Below are positions 1-7,380 of a stretch of 26,635 nucleotides of DNA, one piece after another. The DNA lies in the IMG/VR virus record IMGVR_UViG_3300036845_000315, positions 1-26,635 of that record, one strand, 5' to 3'. The first letter of the stretch is position 1. Every line of letters begins with the position of its first letter. Origin of the DNA: a virus. Under the pieces are notes generated by a model. The model did no database searches and was not told the DNA's origin. It saw only the letters and a list, made by a program, of their open reading frames with translations. The position numbers and the translations under genes were made by a program.

Positions 1-38
1 CTCATAGCCTTTTTGTTAGGCCTTATTTGACCAGGCAT
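1..38 (-). CDS. Start of next late gene (partial, runs off left edge)
   Basis: An ATG at 38-36 on the minus strand is preceded by an AAGGAG Shine-Dalgarno with a 6-base spacer, the same initiation context used by several other structural genes here. Only twelve codons are visible (MPGQIRPNKKAM). The Shine-Dalgarno overlaps the stop codon of the gene at 48-413, so the two are translationally linked. By position after portal in P22-like gene order this would be a scaffold, coat or head-assembly gene, but the visible residues do not identify it. Confidence 0.6.
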   Translation of the reverse strand, partial: MPGQIRPNKKAM

Positions 39-47
39 ACTATCTCC

Positions 48-413
48 TTAGTATTTCTTAGGCTTCATTTCGCGGCCAAGATCATTGTAATCTTCATGCA
101 TTTGCTTTTCAGCGCCATAGAATAGGTCATCTACATAGCCCATATTGTAGTTCATTGCTTTAGGCCAGTATTGATCAATAACATGACGTGGAAGTAAAGC
201 TGGAGCTGACATATCTTCTCTGATCATGCCGCCATCGCGTGCCATCATTCTGCGGCTTTCTTTGTAGCCTACATAAGACTCACGTTTCTCTAAACCGCTT
301 ACGGTGTTAGGAACTGGATCGCTATTATCCATACGACGCTTCATAGATTCGCGGTGCATTCCTTCGCTTTCGTGACGTCGGTCACTTCTGCTTTGGTGGT
401 ATCTTTTTGCCAT
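48..413 (-). CDS. Small head-operon protein downstream of portal
   Basis: This 121-residue basic protein starts MAKRYHQSRSD and ends in KPKKY. I chose the ATG at 413 because an AAAGGAG site lies six bases upstream; the longer reading frame to 527 would overlap the portal gene by 65 bases and has no ribosome site. The N-terminal third is rich in Arg, His and Ser; the C-terminal half is mixed and includes a Tyr/Asp/Glu-rich segment. No known domain is recognised. Its place directly after portal and before the next head gene suggests a head-assembly or minor virion role, which is inference. Confidence is high that it is a gene, low for role. Confidence 0.8.
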   Translation of the reverse strand: MAKRYHQSRSDRRHESEGMHRESMKRRMDNSDPVPNTVSGLEKRESYVGYKESRRMMARDGGMIREDMSAPALLPRHVIDQYWPKAMNYNMGYVDDLFYGAEKQMHEDYNDLGREMKPKKY

Positions 414-462
414 GACTGGCTCCTTTGTTAGAAAATGCGCTGTTACACGCAAGGGTTCGCCT

Positions 463-2499
463 CTATCTAACCAATGCAGACCCACTCTGATTGGGTTGAG
501 GATTTCTTTGTTCAACAGAAGATTCAACTTCCATCATTTTATGCAGCGATACTATCCTATGAAGTTGATCAATGTCTATATTTTGAATCTCCTTTATTGC
601 CTTAGCAAAGTTAAGAAGAGCCATCTGATCATCTTTAATAGCTGCTGCTCTACGTTCTTCAGCAAGCGCCTTATTTTCATCGATACGACTGAATCGTTCG
701 GCTCCCAATCCTTGGTCAGCAATAGAGCGTGCTTGAGCCAATTGTGTACGTGCTTGTTGCTCTTGAATAGTAGCTTGTAACTGCATCTGTTGAATTTGTT
801 GAGCCTGTTGCTGTTGCTGTTCCATCTGCTGAATAATCTTATCTTTGTTCTGTATAGTAGCAGCATCAATGAGGGATGCATCTGGAATTGGCACGCCCAT
901 CTCTCTGAGTTGTATAAGCTGAGCAAACTGCATCTGCTTTTGAGACTCTGTGTTAAATCCAAGCTCTACCATGCAGTGATACTTACCAAATGCCTTATTA
1001 TAGAATAATGGTGCTGGTTCTTCACCCTCGAGTAGATTCTTTATCTTTCCCGGTGTGTAGTTATTCTGCATCATCTTCATGATCAATTCGCCAAGCAAGT
1101 TTTGAGAATAGTCTAGACGATCAAAAAGAGGCTGTAGCGTTGTTAATCCTGCTCCCTGGCGTAATGCGCTGAGAATTCCTGCTTTATCGTCTAGAGCCGA
1201 TCCCATTAGCTCCTCGTTAACTCCTGAAACAAGGTTCATCTCTTTTGAGAAGGTATCCTGTAGTTGAAAGAAATATTGGGGAATATTAGGCGGCGTTATC
1301 TGCATAATATCAGTCATTGCCGCTTCTTCCTTGAGTGGAATAATGCGGCCCTGACCTGTCTGGAAGAGGTGTTTAACATCAACAGGGGCGTTTTCCTTAA
1401 AGATCCAGCCGCTATTGACCACCGATTCTGCTGCGTCCGCGCTCAAAATGATCCGGCGATTCATTAAAATTTGGGGGTCCCGAAGTGACCGACAGATGCC
1501 TTGTATGCGCGAATAAAAGTATGGCATCATCGGGTTGTAATAACCCAAAACTGGTACAAATGGAAAACAATCTAGATTTGCTGGCTGAGGACCGTCATAG
1601 AAGACCTTATCTTGAATCATTATGGCAAGACGTACCGTAGGAACTTGCTGTTCCATAAGTTTTATTTCAGGATAATGAGCCAAAAAGGTATCAACATCAA
1701 CATCTGATTGATTGGTTAATTCCCATGTTTCTCCCGTCTTCTTATCAACCAATAATCTCTGTTTTCTATAATCCCGATAGTAATATTCATCGTATGCTAA
1801 TCTGTTTTGTTGTGTCTGACCATAACTTTCTGGCATGTACTGGAAACGGCCGTCTCTTCCAGTTCCTGTAGGATTGCCTGGCAATTGCATAATCTCATCA
1901 TAGCGATCGGGCATAAGATCTGCTGCGGCGCTATGTGATAGATATGAGCGCCTCCAAACAAAGGCACAATCTGAAAGATCTGGCTTTCTAAAGTATGGGT
2001 CTATAAAGAAGCTATTATAGGAACAGTTATCAACTTTGATATCGCCTGAAACAGGATCATTTCTATAGTCTATATAGGCATGCAATAGATTCATGCCTGT
2101 TATACAAGCACCTTGGTGAAACGCTTCTGATAGGGTTTCGTAGATGCCTTCACGCTTATAGATATTGAGTAAACCTTTGGTTAACTGATCAGCAGTCTTT
2201 TGATCACCATTCTCAAGAGGTATAACGATGGTGGACTTTCTATTGCGGCGTTGGTAACCAGACACCATGTTACATAAAGGACGTGTTCTATTAAAGTACC
2301 AAGAACCTCTATTATTATTTGGTAGAGTTTGGTTCAACTCTGCCATTAAAGCAGTATCACCAGCCTCAAGACGAGTATCGAGCGTGGCTTCGGTCCAAAA
2401 GACCTGCCAAATGGCCTGATTAGCGGTATAGTCTGAATCTATCTTCTTTTTTATAGCTCCATAACTATCTTGTAAGTATTCAGGTTGCCTCATTAACAT
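463..2499 (-). CDS. Portal protein (P22-like)
   Basis: At 678 residues this is close in size to the P22 portal (about 725). It forms the dodecameric channel at the capsid vertex through which DNA enters and leaves, and binds the terminase. The N-terminal part (around residues 70-100) has the Asn/Gly-x-x-x-Arg-Arg-Asn-Arg-Lys motif followed by a hydrophobic 'IVIPLE' strand, typical of P22-type portals; the middle has the extended wing/stem sequence. The C-terminus from about residue 565 is very Gln-rich and predicted helical, matching the crown/barrel region of such portals. The ATG at 2499 follows a GAGGAG with an eight-base spacer. It lies downstream of the terminase large subunit with two small genes in between, which fits the packaging module. 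Confidence 0.9.
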   Translation of the reverse strand: MLMRQPEYLQDSYGAIKKKIDSDYTANQAIWQVFWTEATLDTRLEAGDTALMAELNQTLPNNNRGSWYFNRTRPLCNMVSGYQRRNRKSTIVIPLENGDQKTADQLTKGLLNIYKREGIYETLSEAFHQGACITGMNLLHAYIDYRNDPVSGDIKVDNCSYNSFFIDPYFRKPDLSDCAFVWRRSYLSHSAAADLMPDRYDEIMQLPGNPTGTGRDGRFQYMPESYGQTQQNRLAYDEYYYRDYRKQRLLVDKKTGETWELTNQSDVDVDTFLAHYPEIKLMEQQVPTVRLAIMIQDKVFYDGPQPANLDCFPFVPVLGYYNPMMPYFYSRIQGICRSLRDPQILMNRRIILSADAAESVVNSGWIFKENAPVDVKHLFQTGQGRIIPLKEEAAMTDIMQITPPNIPQYFFQLQDTFSKEMNLVSGVNEELMGSALDDKAGILSALRQGAGLTTLQPLFDRLDYSQNLLGELIMKMMQNNYTPGKIKNLLEGEEPAPLFYNKAFGKYHCMVELGFNTESQKQMQFAQLIQLREMGVPIPDASLIDAATIQNKDKIIQQMEQQQQQAQQIQQMQLQATIQEQQARTQLAQARSIADQGLGAERFSRIDENKALAEERRAAAIKDDQMALLNFAKAIKEIQNIDIDQLHRIVSLHKMMEVESSVEQRNPQPNQSGSALVR

Positions 2500-2568
2500 G
2501 TTTATTTCTCCTCAAAGAACTACAAAGATTCTAGTGAGCAGAACATAACATGATTTGCGGGCTGTATT

Positions 2569-2928
2569 CTATAGGTAGTAGTCCTTAATGAAGAATGAGT
2601 CCATGGCGTCCTTAAAGCAGGCAAAGCAGAATGTCTCATCGCGGGCATTGAACTCTACCGTACACTCATGAGTTTTTCTATTAAATCTCAGGAATATTGA
2701 ACAGTCTTCATTGAGTGCTTTGAACTCAATAATGTCACCAAGTTCTAGGTCGTCAAACGTATATACAGCGTCTTTGGCTGCCCACATTGAGAGTATGAGA
2801 GAAGTTTGAATAAAGGCTTCGTCATGGAACATGCGTTCTGGTATATCATCATAAGAAAATATTATACGTTGTGACTCAGATTTTAGCGTGATTGGTATCA
2901 TCAATAGGGCTAGCAGTAGACGTCTCAT
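2569..2928 (-). CDS. Hypothetical protein with N-terminal signal-like segment
   Basis: 119 residues. The N-terminus (MRRLLLALLMIPITL) is a short basic stretch followed by about twelve hydrophobic residues, which reads as a signal peptide or single membrane anchor. The rest is soluble with several Phe, Cys and acidic residues (for example FCFACFKDAMDSFF near the C-terminus). Five bases separate it from the upstream gene stop at 2934, and an AGAGG lies upstream of the ATG. I recognise no family. An exported protein between terminase and portal is unusual for a packaging operon; it might act in the envelope (for example exclusion or lysis), but nothing in the sequence proves that. Confidence 0.7.
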   Translation of the reverse strand: MRRLLLALLMIPITLKSESQRIIFSYDDIPERMFHDEAFIQTSLILSMWAAKDAVYTFDDLELGDIIEFKALNEDCSIFLRFNRKTHECTVEFNARDETFCFACFKDAMDSFFIKDYYL

Positions 2929-2933
2929 TAGAT

Positions 2934-3257
2934 CTAATCCTCTGGCAAATGCTGTGTAGGATTTATTTCTTTTCTAAACTCTTTAACGTTCATCATTTCA
3001 GTTAAGTATTTTATCTTGGTTTCTCGATTGGCAAATCCATAAAAGAAACATAGATCTAAAGTAATCTGATGCAAGCTCATCTTTTCCCAATCAGATAAAC
3101 AATTTCCTACATCATAAGAGTAACGATTATAAAGTTTTTCAGCAGAATTAAACTCATCCATGCGGTCTTCATCGAATTCAGCAACTATTAAATCATTTAT
3201 CTTTCCCTGCTTATCAATATTAAACAGGATTCTCATGTTTTTCTTGTCGATCATCAT
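2934..3257 (-). CDS. Hypothetical protein between terminase and portal
   Basis: 107 residues, soluble, mixed charge (starts MMIDKKNMRILFNID). The ATG at 3257 overlaps the terminase large subunit stop as ATGA, and an AGGA lies five bases upstream inside the terminase coding end, so it is translated with the terminase. There are two consecutive ATG codons and the first fits the ribosome site better. The central region (YNRYSYDVGNCLSDWEKMSL) looks helical. No family is recognised. Its co-translation with terminase suggests a packaging or head-linked role, which is inference. Confidence 0.75.
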   Translation of the reverse strand: MMIDKKNMRILFNIDKQGKINDLIVAEFDEDRMDEFNSAEKLYNRYSYDVGNCLSDWEKMSLHQITLDLCFFYGFANRETKIKYLTEMMNVKEFRKEINPTQHLPED

Positions 3258-4630
3258 CTTATCCTGTCATATCTCGGGTCATCCCTAAAAAACCGCGGAA
3301 GATCCGCTTGATTGCTGCCATATAATGCCTGTGCTTTCGCTCTATCAAATTCCTCAGGACCTCTACCCTTCTTTGTCTTATGTATTGCCATGCAAAGATA
3401 CCGTAAAGCATCAGCATAATGATTAGCCCATGACTTTACTGGCTTTGGAAGATACATTTGCTTTTGTTCATCCCACTCTTTTCTATAGTTTTCCAGAGCA
3501 TTGATCAAAGATCTACATTTCTCTGCATCTATCCAGAACTTATTAAAGTGCGTCCAAACATTTTCAATGCCATCAATGACACCAACTTGATCAACAAGGG
3601 TAAAATTAAGATCCAATTGACGCGCCTTCTCATAGCGAGTAACTGCTCCCCCTCCCCACTCTCTAACTTTAATATCATGTGGAGCAAAATGCTTACCATA
3701 GACATATGGTTTAGACTTTATTTGGTTAACATAATAATCTAAACCCAAGTTATTATTAGACAAACAGTCTATAATGCGTATCACAGAGCCATCACCAACG
3801 ACATTAAAGAAGATTATTGAGGTGGCGTCATTTACTCCGATATCCCAGGCCGTATGTACCAATAATCCAGGCTCCCAAGGCACATGGCCTATCTGTCCTC
3901 GTAGTTTTATTGCATCAAGATGAGCACCATACCAGCTTCCAGAAATACCCCTATCCCAGGAACACTCAAACTCCTGAAGATATAAGCCCTGATCCATCTG
4001 ATCACGTTCTTGCATAAGAACTTCATGCGGGATATGTTGAATCTCAGATGCTTTATGCACAAACACTTTCCATTCAGGTAACTCTTGGACAGTCTTCCAC
4101 ATTTGCCACATATGATTCTTGCCACGCGGTGTACCAACAATTGCACACCAGCTTGAAGGATTTGCAGCTAAAATAGGTCTTAGGAAGGAAAAAATATCTG
4201 GCGGCATTAGAGCGTATTCTGACAGGATAACGGCTGTAGGATTTGTGCCTACCAAAGAGCTATCATACGTGTCACCCCCGATAATTTGCAAAATGCTAGA
4301 ATTACGGAAAATGACCTTCATTTCTGCTTGATTTATACTCTTAACGAGCATATGCGGTAAATAGTCTAAAAACTTAGTTCCGTCTATCGCTATTGCATCA
4401 AAAATGGCCTTACGACCCTGTCCATAGGTTGGAAGCACATAAAACACAAGGCACGTCTTTTTAATACATTGGCGTATGGCTAGGTTCCAAAAAAGGATAT
4501 CTTTGCCTGCTCGTCGTGAAGCTACATAAAGAATACGTTTAGACAGTCCTTGCTCAACCGTATCCCATATCTCTTCCTGATACCAACGCAAAGAAAACTT
4601 ATCCAGTTCTACTTGAACCTCTACATTCAC
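3254..4630 (-). CDS. Terminase large subunit
   Basis: 458 residues. This is the motor that translocates DNA into the procapsid and cuts concatemers. The ATPase part shows a Walker A variant ASRRAGKD at 37-44, a Walker B VILSEYA at 134-140 with Glu138 as catalytic acid, and a coupling motif VGTPRGK at 165-171. The RNase H-like nuclease part shows AWDIGVNDA at 261-269 (Asp263), RIIDCL at 285-290 (Asp288) and HYADALRY at 404-411 (Asp407), three acidic residues expected to bind metal. The start is GTG at 4630, overlapping the stop of the upstream gene as GTGA. Length and motif order are complete, so the enzyme is probably functional. It sits four small genes after the terminase-small-like pair. 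Confidence 0.95.
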   Translation of the reverse strand: MNVEVQVELDKFSLRWYQEEIWDTVEQGLSKRILYVASRRAGKDILFWNLAIRQCIKKTCLVFYVLPTYGQGRKAIFDAIAIDGTKFLDYLPHMLVKSINQAEMKVIFRNSSILQIIGGDTYDSSLVGTNPTAVILSEYALMPPDIFSFLRPILAANPSSWCAIVGTPRGKNHMWQMWKTVQELPEWKVFVHKASEIQHIPHEVLMQERDQMDQGLYLQEFECSWDRGISGSWYGAHLDAIKLRGQIGHVPWEPGLLVHTAWDIGVNDATSIIFFNVVGDGSVIRIIDCLSNNNLGLDYYVNQIKSKPYVYGKHFAPHDIKVREWGGGAVTRYEKARQLDLNFTLVDQVGVIDGIENVWTHFNKFWIDAEKCRSLINALENYRKEWDEQKQMYLPKPVKSWANHYADALRYLCMAIHKTKKGRGPEEFDRAKAQALYGSNQADLPRFFRDDPRYDRIR

Positions 4631-4863
4631 CTCAGATCTTCTCCATAAAACCTATGTTTTTCTTTGAGTTGAGCACCCATCCACTCAGCAGTAAACTGCA
4701 TCTTGTGAAGACGAATCATATAGCAACCACTCTTTAGGAAGAGATTATAGGGAGTTATTTTGAAGTGCTTTTTCAAGAGTACAATCCAACATTCCGTAAG
4801 AAAGTACCACCACTTGTTATAAAAACATTTCAATTCTAACCAGTATTGGTTATTCCTCATCAT
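4627..4863 (-). CDS. Small aromatic-rich protein upstream of terminase large subunit
   Basis: About 78 residues starting MMRNNQYWLEL. A TTG twelve bases upstream could extend it, but the ATG pair at 4863/4860 is more likely. No strong Shine-Dalgarno is present; the start lies inside the end of the upstream gene (stop at 4850), so translation is probably coupled. Trp, Tyr, Phe and Cys are frequent (YNKWWYFLTECWIVLL), giving a hydrophobic central helix that could be membrane-associated or buried. Its stop overlaps the terminase GTG. No family is recognised. Confidence 0.6.
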   Translation of the reverse strand: MMRNNQYWLELKCFYNKWWYFLTECWIVLLKKHFKITPYNLFLKSGCYMIRLHKMQFTAEWMGAQLKEKHRFYGEDLR

Positions 4864-5008
4864 CAGGCTCGGCAACAGTCATTTCTACACGATAGTTACT
4901 GTCGTAGTAACGAAAGTCTATTCTACCATCCCTGCTCCAGCCTGTATCCTTGAGCATTGCATCAAGTTCGCCAACCTTAGCTAGGATATCTTCAATACTT
5001 ATTTTCAT
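4850..5008 (-). CDS. Small acidic protein
   Basis: 52 residues (starts MKISIEDIL, ends DDEE). I place the start at 5008 because AAGGAG lies nine bases upstream; longer starts at 5044 or 5110 have no ribosome site and would overlap the coiled-coil gene. An N-terminal helix (IEDILAKVGELDAML) is followed by a probable beta segment (GRIDFRYYDSNYRVEMTV) and an acidic tail. No family is recognised. Confidence 0.65.
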   Translation of the reverse strand: MKISIEDILAKVGELDAMLKDTGWSRDGRIDFRYYDSNYRVEMTVAEPDDEE

Positions 5009-5030
5009 CTGGTCTGTCTCCTTCAGCGAT

Positions 5031-5651
5031 TCAGTTGTCCCCATTTTGTCTACGACTGGATTTATTCTTGCGCTTAGACTTAGTCTTGGGGTAACTATGA
5101 GTTTCTTCAACTATCCAGCCAGCCTTCTTAGCAGCTTTGTTCATCTCGTCACGTAGTTCCTGCGTAAACTCAACAGGCTGTGGCTCCTCTGGTTCCTGTT
5201 CAACTGTATACTTCTCTTCGATTTCTTTTTTAAGCTTGTAGTAACCCTCATCCTTTAAGGGCCTATCCATCTTGATAACGATCTCTTTATTAGGCTTAGT
5301 GAGATCTATGAATGTTGATCGTTCCCCATCGGTGTAATCAGTGTGAGTTACTTCCCCTGTGTGTGGCTTCCTATCTGCAATAACAATAGGAGCATTCTGC
5401 TCACGGGCAGCATATTCACGCTTAAGATCTTTAATCTCTTCATCCTTGCGACTAATGATCTGGTTGAGATTATGATTCTCTGCGGCCATTGTCTCAAAGG
5501 CGCAATTCTTACCAAGCAGCTCTTGCTCAAGATGCTGTAACTGAATATATAAAGCTTTATTCTGCGTATGAAGATTAGCGCAACGAAACTCTAAGTCGGT
5601 GATCTTACTTTTACAATTACCGTAATGGAATAACATTAGACTCCCTATCAT
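5031..5651 (-). CDS. Coiled-coil protein between terminase subunits
   Basis: About 206 residues from the ATG at 5651, chosen because AGGGAG lies six bases upstream; a longer frame to 5681 overlaps the upstream gene by 65 bases. A short hydrophobic N-terminus (MIGSLMLFHYGNC) is followed by a long heptad-like region to about residue 85 (many Leu, Gln, Glu, Lys), then a charged linker with Pro/Glu repeats and a very basic C-terminus (KTKSKRKNKSSRRQ). The N-terminal anchor plus coiled coil is reminiscent of spanin-type or tail-chaperone proteins, but no diagnostic motif is seen, so function is open. Confidence 0.7.
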   Translation of the reverse strand: MIGSLMLFHYGNCKSKITDLEFRCANLHTQNKALYIQLQHLEQELLGKNCAFETMAAENHNLNQIISRKDEEIKDLKREYAAREQNAPIVIADRKPHTGEVTHTDYTDGERSTFIDLTKPNKEIVIKMDRPLKDEGYYKLKKEIEEKYTVEQEPEEPQPVEFTQELRDEMNKAAKKAGWIVEETHSYPKTKSKRKNKSSRRQNGDN

Positions 5652-5901
5652 CACTATCTCCCTGAGGATATCTTTTGACAACTTTACTTCTGTGTAGCTC
5701 TCTATTGCGTCTCATAAGTACAAGTTTGACCCTAAAGTAGGCATCAAATACGCTAGGACACTCTTTAACAAATCGCTTAAAGGTGCCTGGTCGTATCATA
5801 AACTCATGAAAGAATTGTTCCATCTTCAATGATGTAGACTTCTTAGCCCAGGTCTCTAGGTGCCGAGCAATAGCCTTAGCATCCCAATCAGGATAACTCA
5901 T
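5617..5901 (-). CDS. Terminase-small-like HTH protein, short paralog
   Basis: 94 residues. Residues about 16-73 align without gaps to residues 50-107 of the neighbouring 169-residue protein, sharing the Trp-Ala-x-Lys-x-x-x-Ser-Leu, Phe-x-x-Glu-Phe-x-Ile-Arg, Pro and Val-Lys-Leu positions (about sixteen identities by eye). This is the helix-turn-helix plus following helix found in small terminase DNA-binding proteins. It lacks the long N-terminal arm and the C-terminal tail of its neighbour. Its ATG overlaps the neighbour's stop as ATGA. It may be a second DNA-binding subunit or a decayed duplicate. Confidence 0.75.
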   Translation of the reverse strand: MSYPDWDAKAIARHLETWAKKSTSLKMEQFFHEFMIRPGTFKRFVKECPSVFDAYFRVKLVLMRRNRELHRSKVVKRYPQGDSDDRESNVIPLR

Positions 5902-6407
5902 AGCTCTATCTCGGACTTACCAATAAGCTCTTCCTTGCTTACTACTCTAGGCTTACCATTATTGACGATGAACGTGGTGCTTTGCTTCTCCTCGTCCTTC
6001 TTCATGTCAGAATGATATTTGTTGATCTCAAGCCATTCTGGATCGTATCGGTGTATATCCTTAAAGACGACATCTTTATCATACTTACGGGTAAGGGCGC
6101 CCTTACGTCTACGTGATCCTATTATGAGCTTCACATAATCAAAGCATTTTCTAAAGTCAGGATATCTATCTGCCCACTCATAAAGAGTTTGTCTACGAAT
6201 CTTGAACTCCAATGCGAAATCCATTATTTCTAATGAGTCTTCTTTCTCTGCCCATTGAAGCATGGTATAACAGACCCGCTCTCTCCAATCGTCTTTGTCA
6301 GGAAACATCATAAAAGCATCATTTTTAATGAATTCTTGCCATGTCCGATTTGTTGTTAATGGCTTTACTTCTGATGTATGGTTTGATTTTTCTTGCTTCT
6401 TTGCCAT
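5898..6407 (-). CDS. Terminase small subunit-like protein
   Basis: 169 residues. The central region (about 48-110) has the pattern W-A-E-K-x-x-S-L...F-x-I-R-x-x-T-L-Y-E-W...P-D-F...K-L-I-I-G-x-R-R-x-x-G, which is characteristic of small terminase subunits whose helix-turn-helix recognises the packaging site. A polar N-terminal arm and a charged C-terminal tail flank it. It begins one base after the RusA stop with GAGGTAGAG upstream, and is followed by its own short paralog. Its position ahead of the large subunit supports a packaging role. The alternative is a general phage DNA-binding protein. Confidence 0.75.
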   Translation of the reverse strand: MAKKQEKSNHTSEVKPLTTNRTWQEFIKNDAFMMFPDKDDWRERVCYTMLQWAEKEDSLEIMDFALEFKIRRQTLYEWADRYPDFRKCFDYVKLIIGSRRRKGALTRKYDKDVVFKDIHRYDPEWLEINKYHSDMKKDEEKQSTTFIVNNGKPRVVSKEELIGKSEIEL

Positions 6408-6408
6408 G

Positions 6409-6795
6409 CTACTCTACCTCTGTTATGACAAGTTCTGTTCTTGGGTGCTTATCATACACCTTTTTCAATGACATAGAACAGATAATACGATCATCGATAA
6501 TGAGCACATCTTTAATAGCATCAAGAAGAAACTTACAGAGATTATCAAGGTCTACTGGCCCTACATGATAGATAGACTTTAGATTATTCAATTTACTGCG
6601 GGGAATATTCATATAAAATGCTATGTCTAAATGAATAGCTTTATCGAAGAGTGGTTCTTCACCATGTTGATTGATTAAACAGAGCCCAAAGGCAAGCTTA
6701 TCTCGTGCTTGAGCATCAAAATACCTGGAACCATTTCGTCCCGCTCTTTGCCAGGATATAGGCTTCAGATCTATACAGTATGATTTGCTTCTCAC
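6409..6795 (-). CDS. rusA: RusA-family Holliday junction resolvase
   Basis: 128 residues, the usual length for RusA. It cuts four-way DNA junctions, here probably resolving recombination or replication branches before packaging. Visible hallmarks are the N-terminal KPISWQR strand at 11-17, the VDLDNLCKFLLDAI motif at 81-94 (Asp82, Asp84, Lys88) and the IIDDRII segment at 99-105 (Asp101 or Asp102), plus a conserved Lys near 111. These match the metal-binding acidic residues of RusA. The start is GTG at 6795 with AAGGAG six bases upstream. It works in a genome that also has two annealing proteins. Confidence 0.93.
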   Translation of the reverse strand: MRSKSYCIDLKPISWQRAGRNGSRYFDAQARDKLAFGLCLINQHGEEPLFDKAIHLDIAFYMNIPRSKLNNLKSIYHVGPVDLDNLCKFLLDAIKDVLIIDDRIICSMSLKKVYDKHPRTELVITEVE

Positions 6796-6807
6796 TACGT
6801 ACTCCTT

Positions 6808-7380
6808 TTAGTCTAGCACCTCATCCCAACCTGCACTTTCATCTACAGGTTCACCAGCAAAGTTATCCCATACCTTTTCATCATTGTCTATGCTGGTGTG
6901 CAGAGCCTCTACCTCTACCTTTTCTACTACTTGGGTTAGAATATCTTCTTGATTGAATCCATGCTGTTTGTAGTCTTGTATGCCATGCCGCGCAAAAAAG
7001 CTGGTTAAAAGCACAAACTCCTCCTTCTTTTCTTCAGGGGAACAGAGGCTTATATACCAAATAGGTCTAAATCCAGGACAACTTTTCTTGAGATAGTCAT
7101 AGAACTTAAATAGAAACATGAAACATAGTCGCAAAGTGTCAGAATGTTCCAATTGTATGTATTCTTCGAGTGCCATAAGTTTTGTATCGAAAGGAAAAGC
7201 CCACCTATTATCCGAAATCTTTCCTTGCATGTCTTTAAGAGTCACTCCGCAATGTGAAGCAGGCAAAAGGTCCAACAGGCATACAATAGCTAAAGACTTA
7301 TTCCAACAATTCACATAGTCCTCAGGTAGTTGTAAACGAAAATCTAACAATGCTTCACTTAGTGGTGTTTTTAGGGTCAT
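6808..7380 (-). CDS. Hypothetical protein downstream of replication-like protein
   Basis: 190 residues. The ATG at 7380 lies inside the end of the upstream gene (26-base overlap) and has no clear Shine-Dalgarno, so it is probably made by coupled translation. The first two thirds are hydrophobic/aromatic and predicted helical (LRLCFMFLFKFYDYL); the C-terminal 60 residues are strongly acidic (Asp/Glu-rich with WDNFAGEP). No family is recognised. By analogy with paired replication genes in other phages it might be a partner (for example a loader) of the upstream winged-helix protein, but this rests on position alone. Confidence 0.7.
   Translation of the reverse strand: MTLKTPLSEALLDFRLQLPEDYVNCWNKSLAIVCLLDLLPASHCGVTLKDMQGKISDNRWAFPFDTKLMALEEYIQLEHSDTLRLCFMFLFKFYDYLKKSCPGFRPIWYISLCSPEEKKEEFVLLTSFFARHGIQDYKQHGFNQEDILTQVVEKVEVEALHTSIDNDEKVWDNFAGEPVDESAGWDEVLD

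Noticed and set aside
414-527. N-terminal extension of the small protein after portal
   Set aside because: It would overlap the portal gene by 65 bases; the internal ATG at 413 has a clear AAAGGAG.
5009-5110. Longer start for the small acidic protein
   Set aside because: The upstream ATG codons lack a ribosome site and force overlap with the coiled-coil gene; the start at 5008 has AAGGAG.
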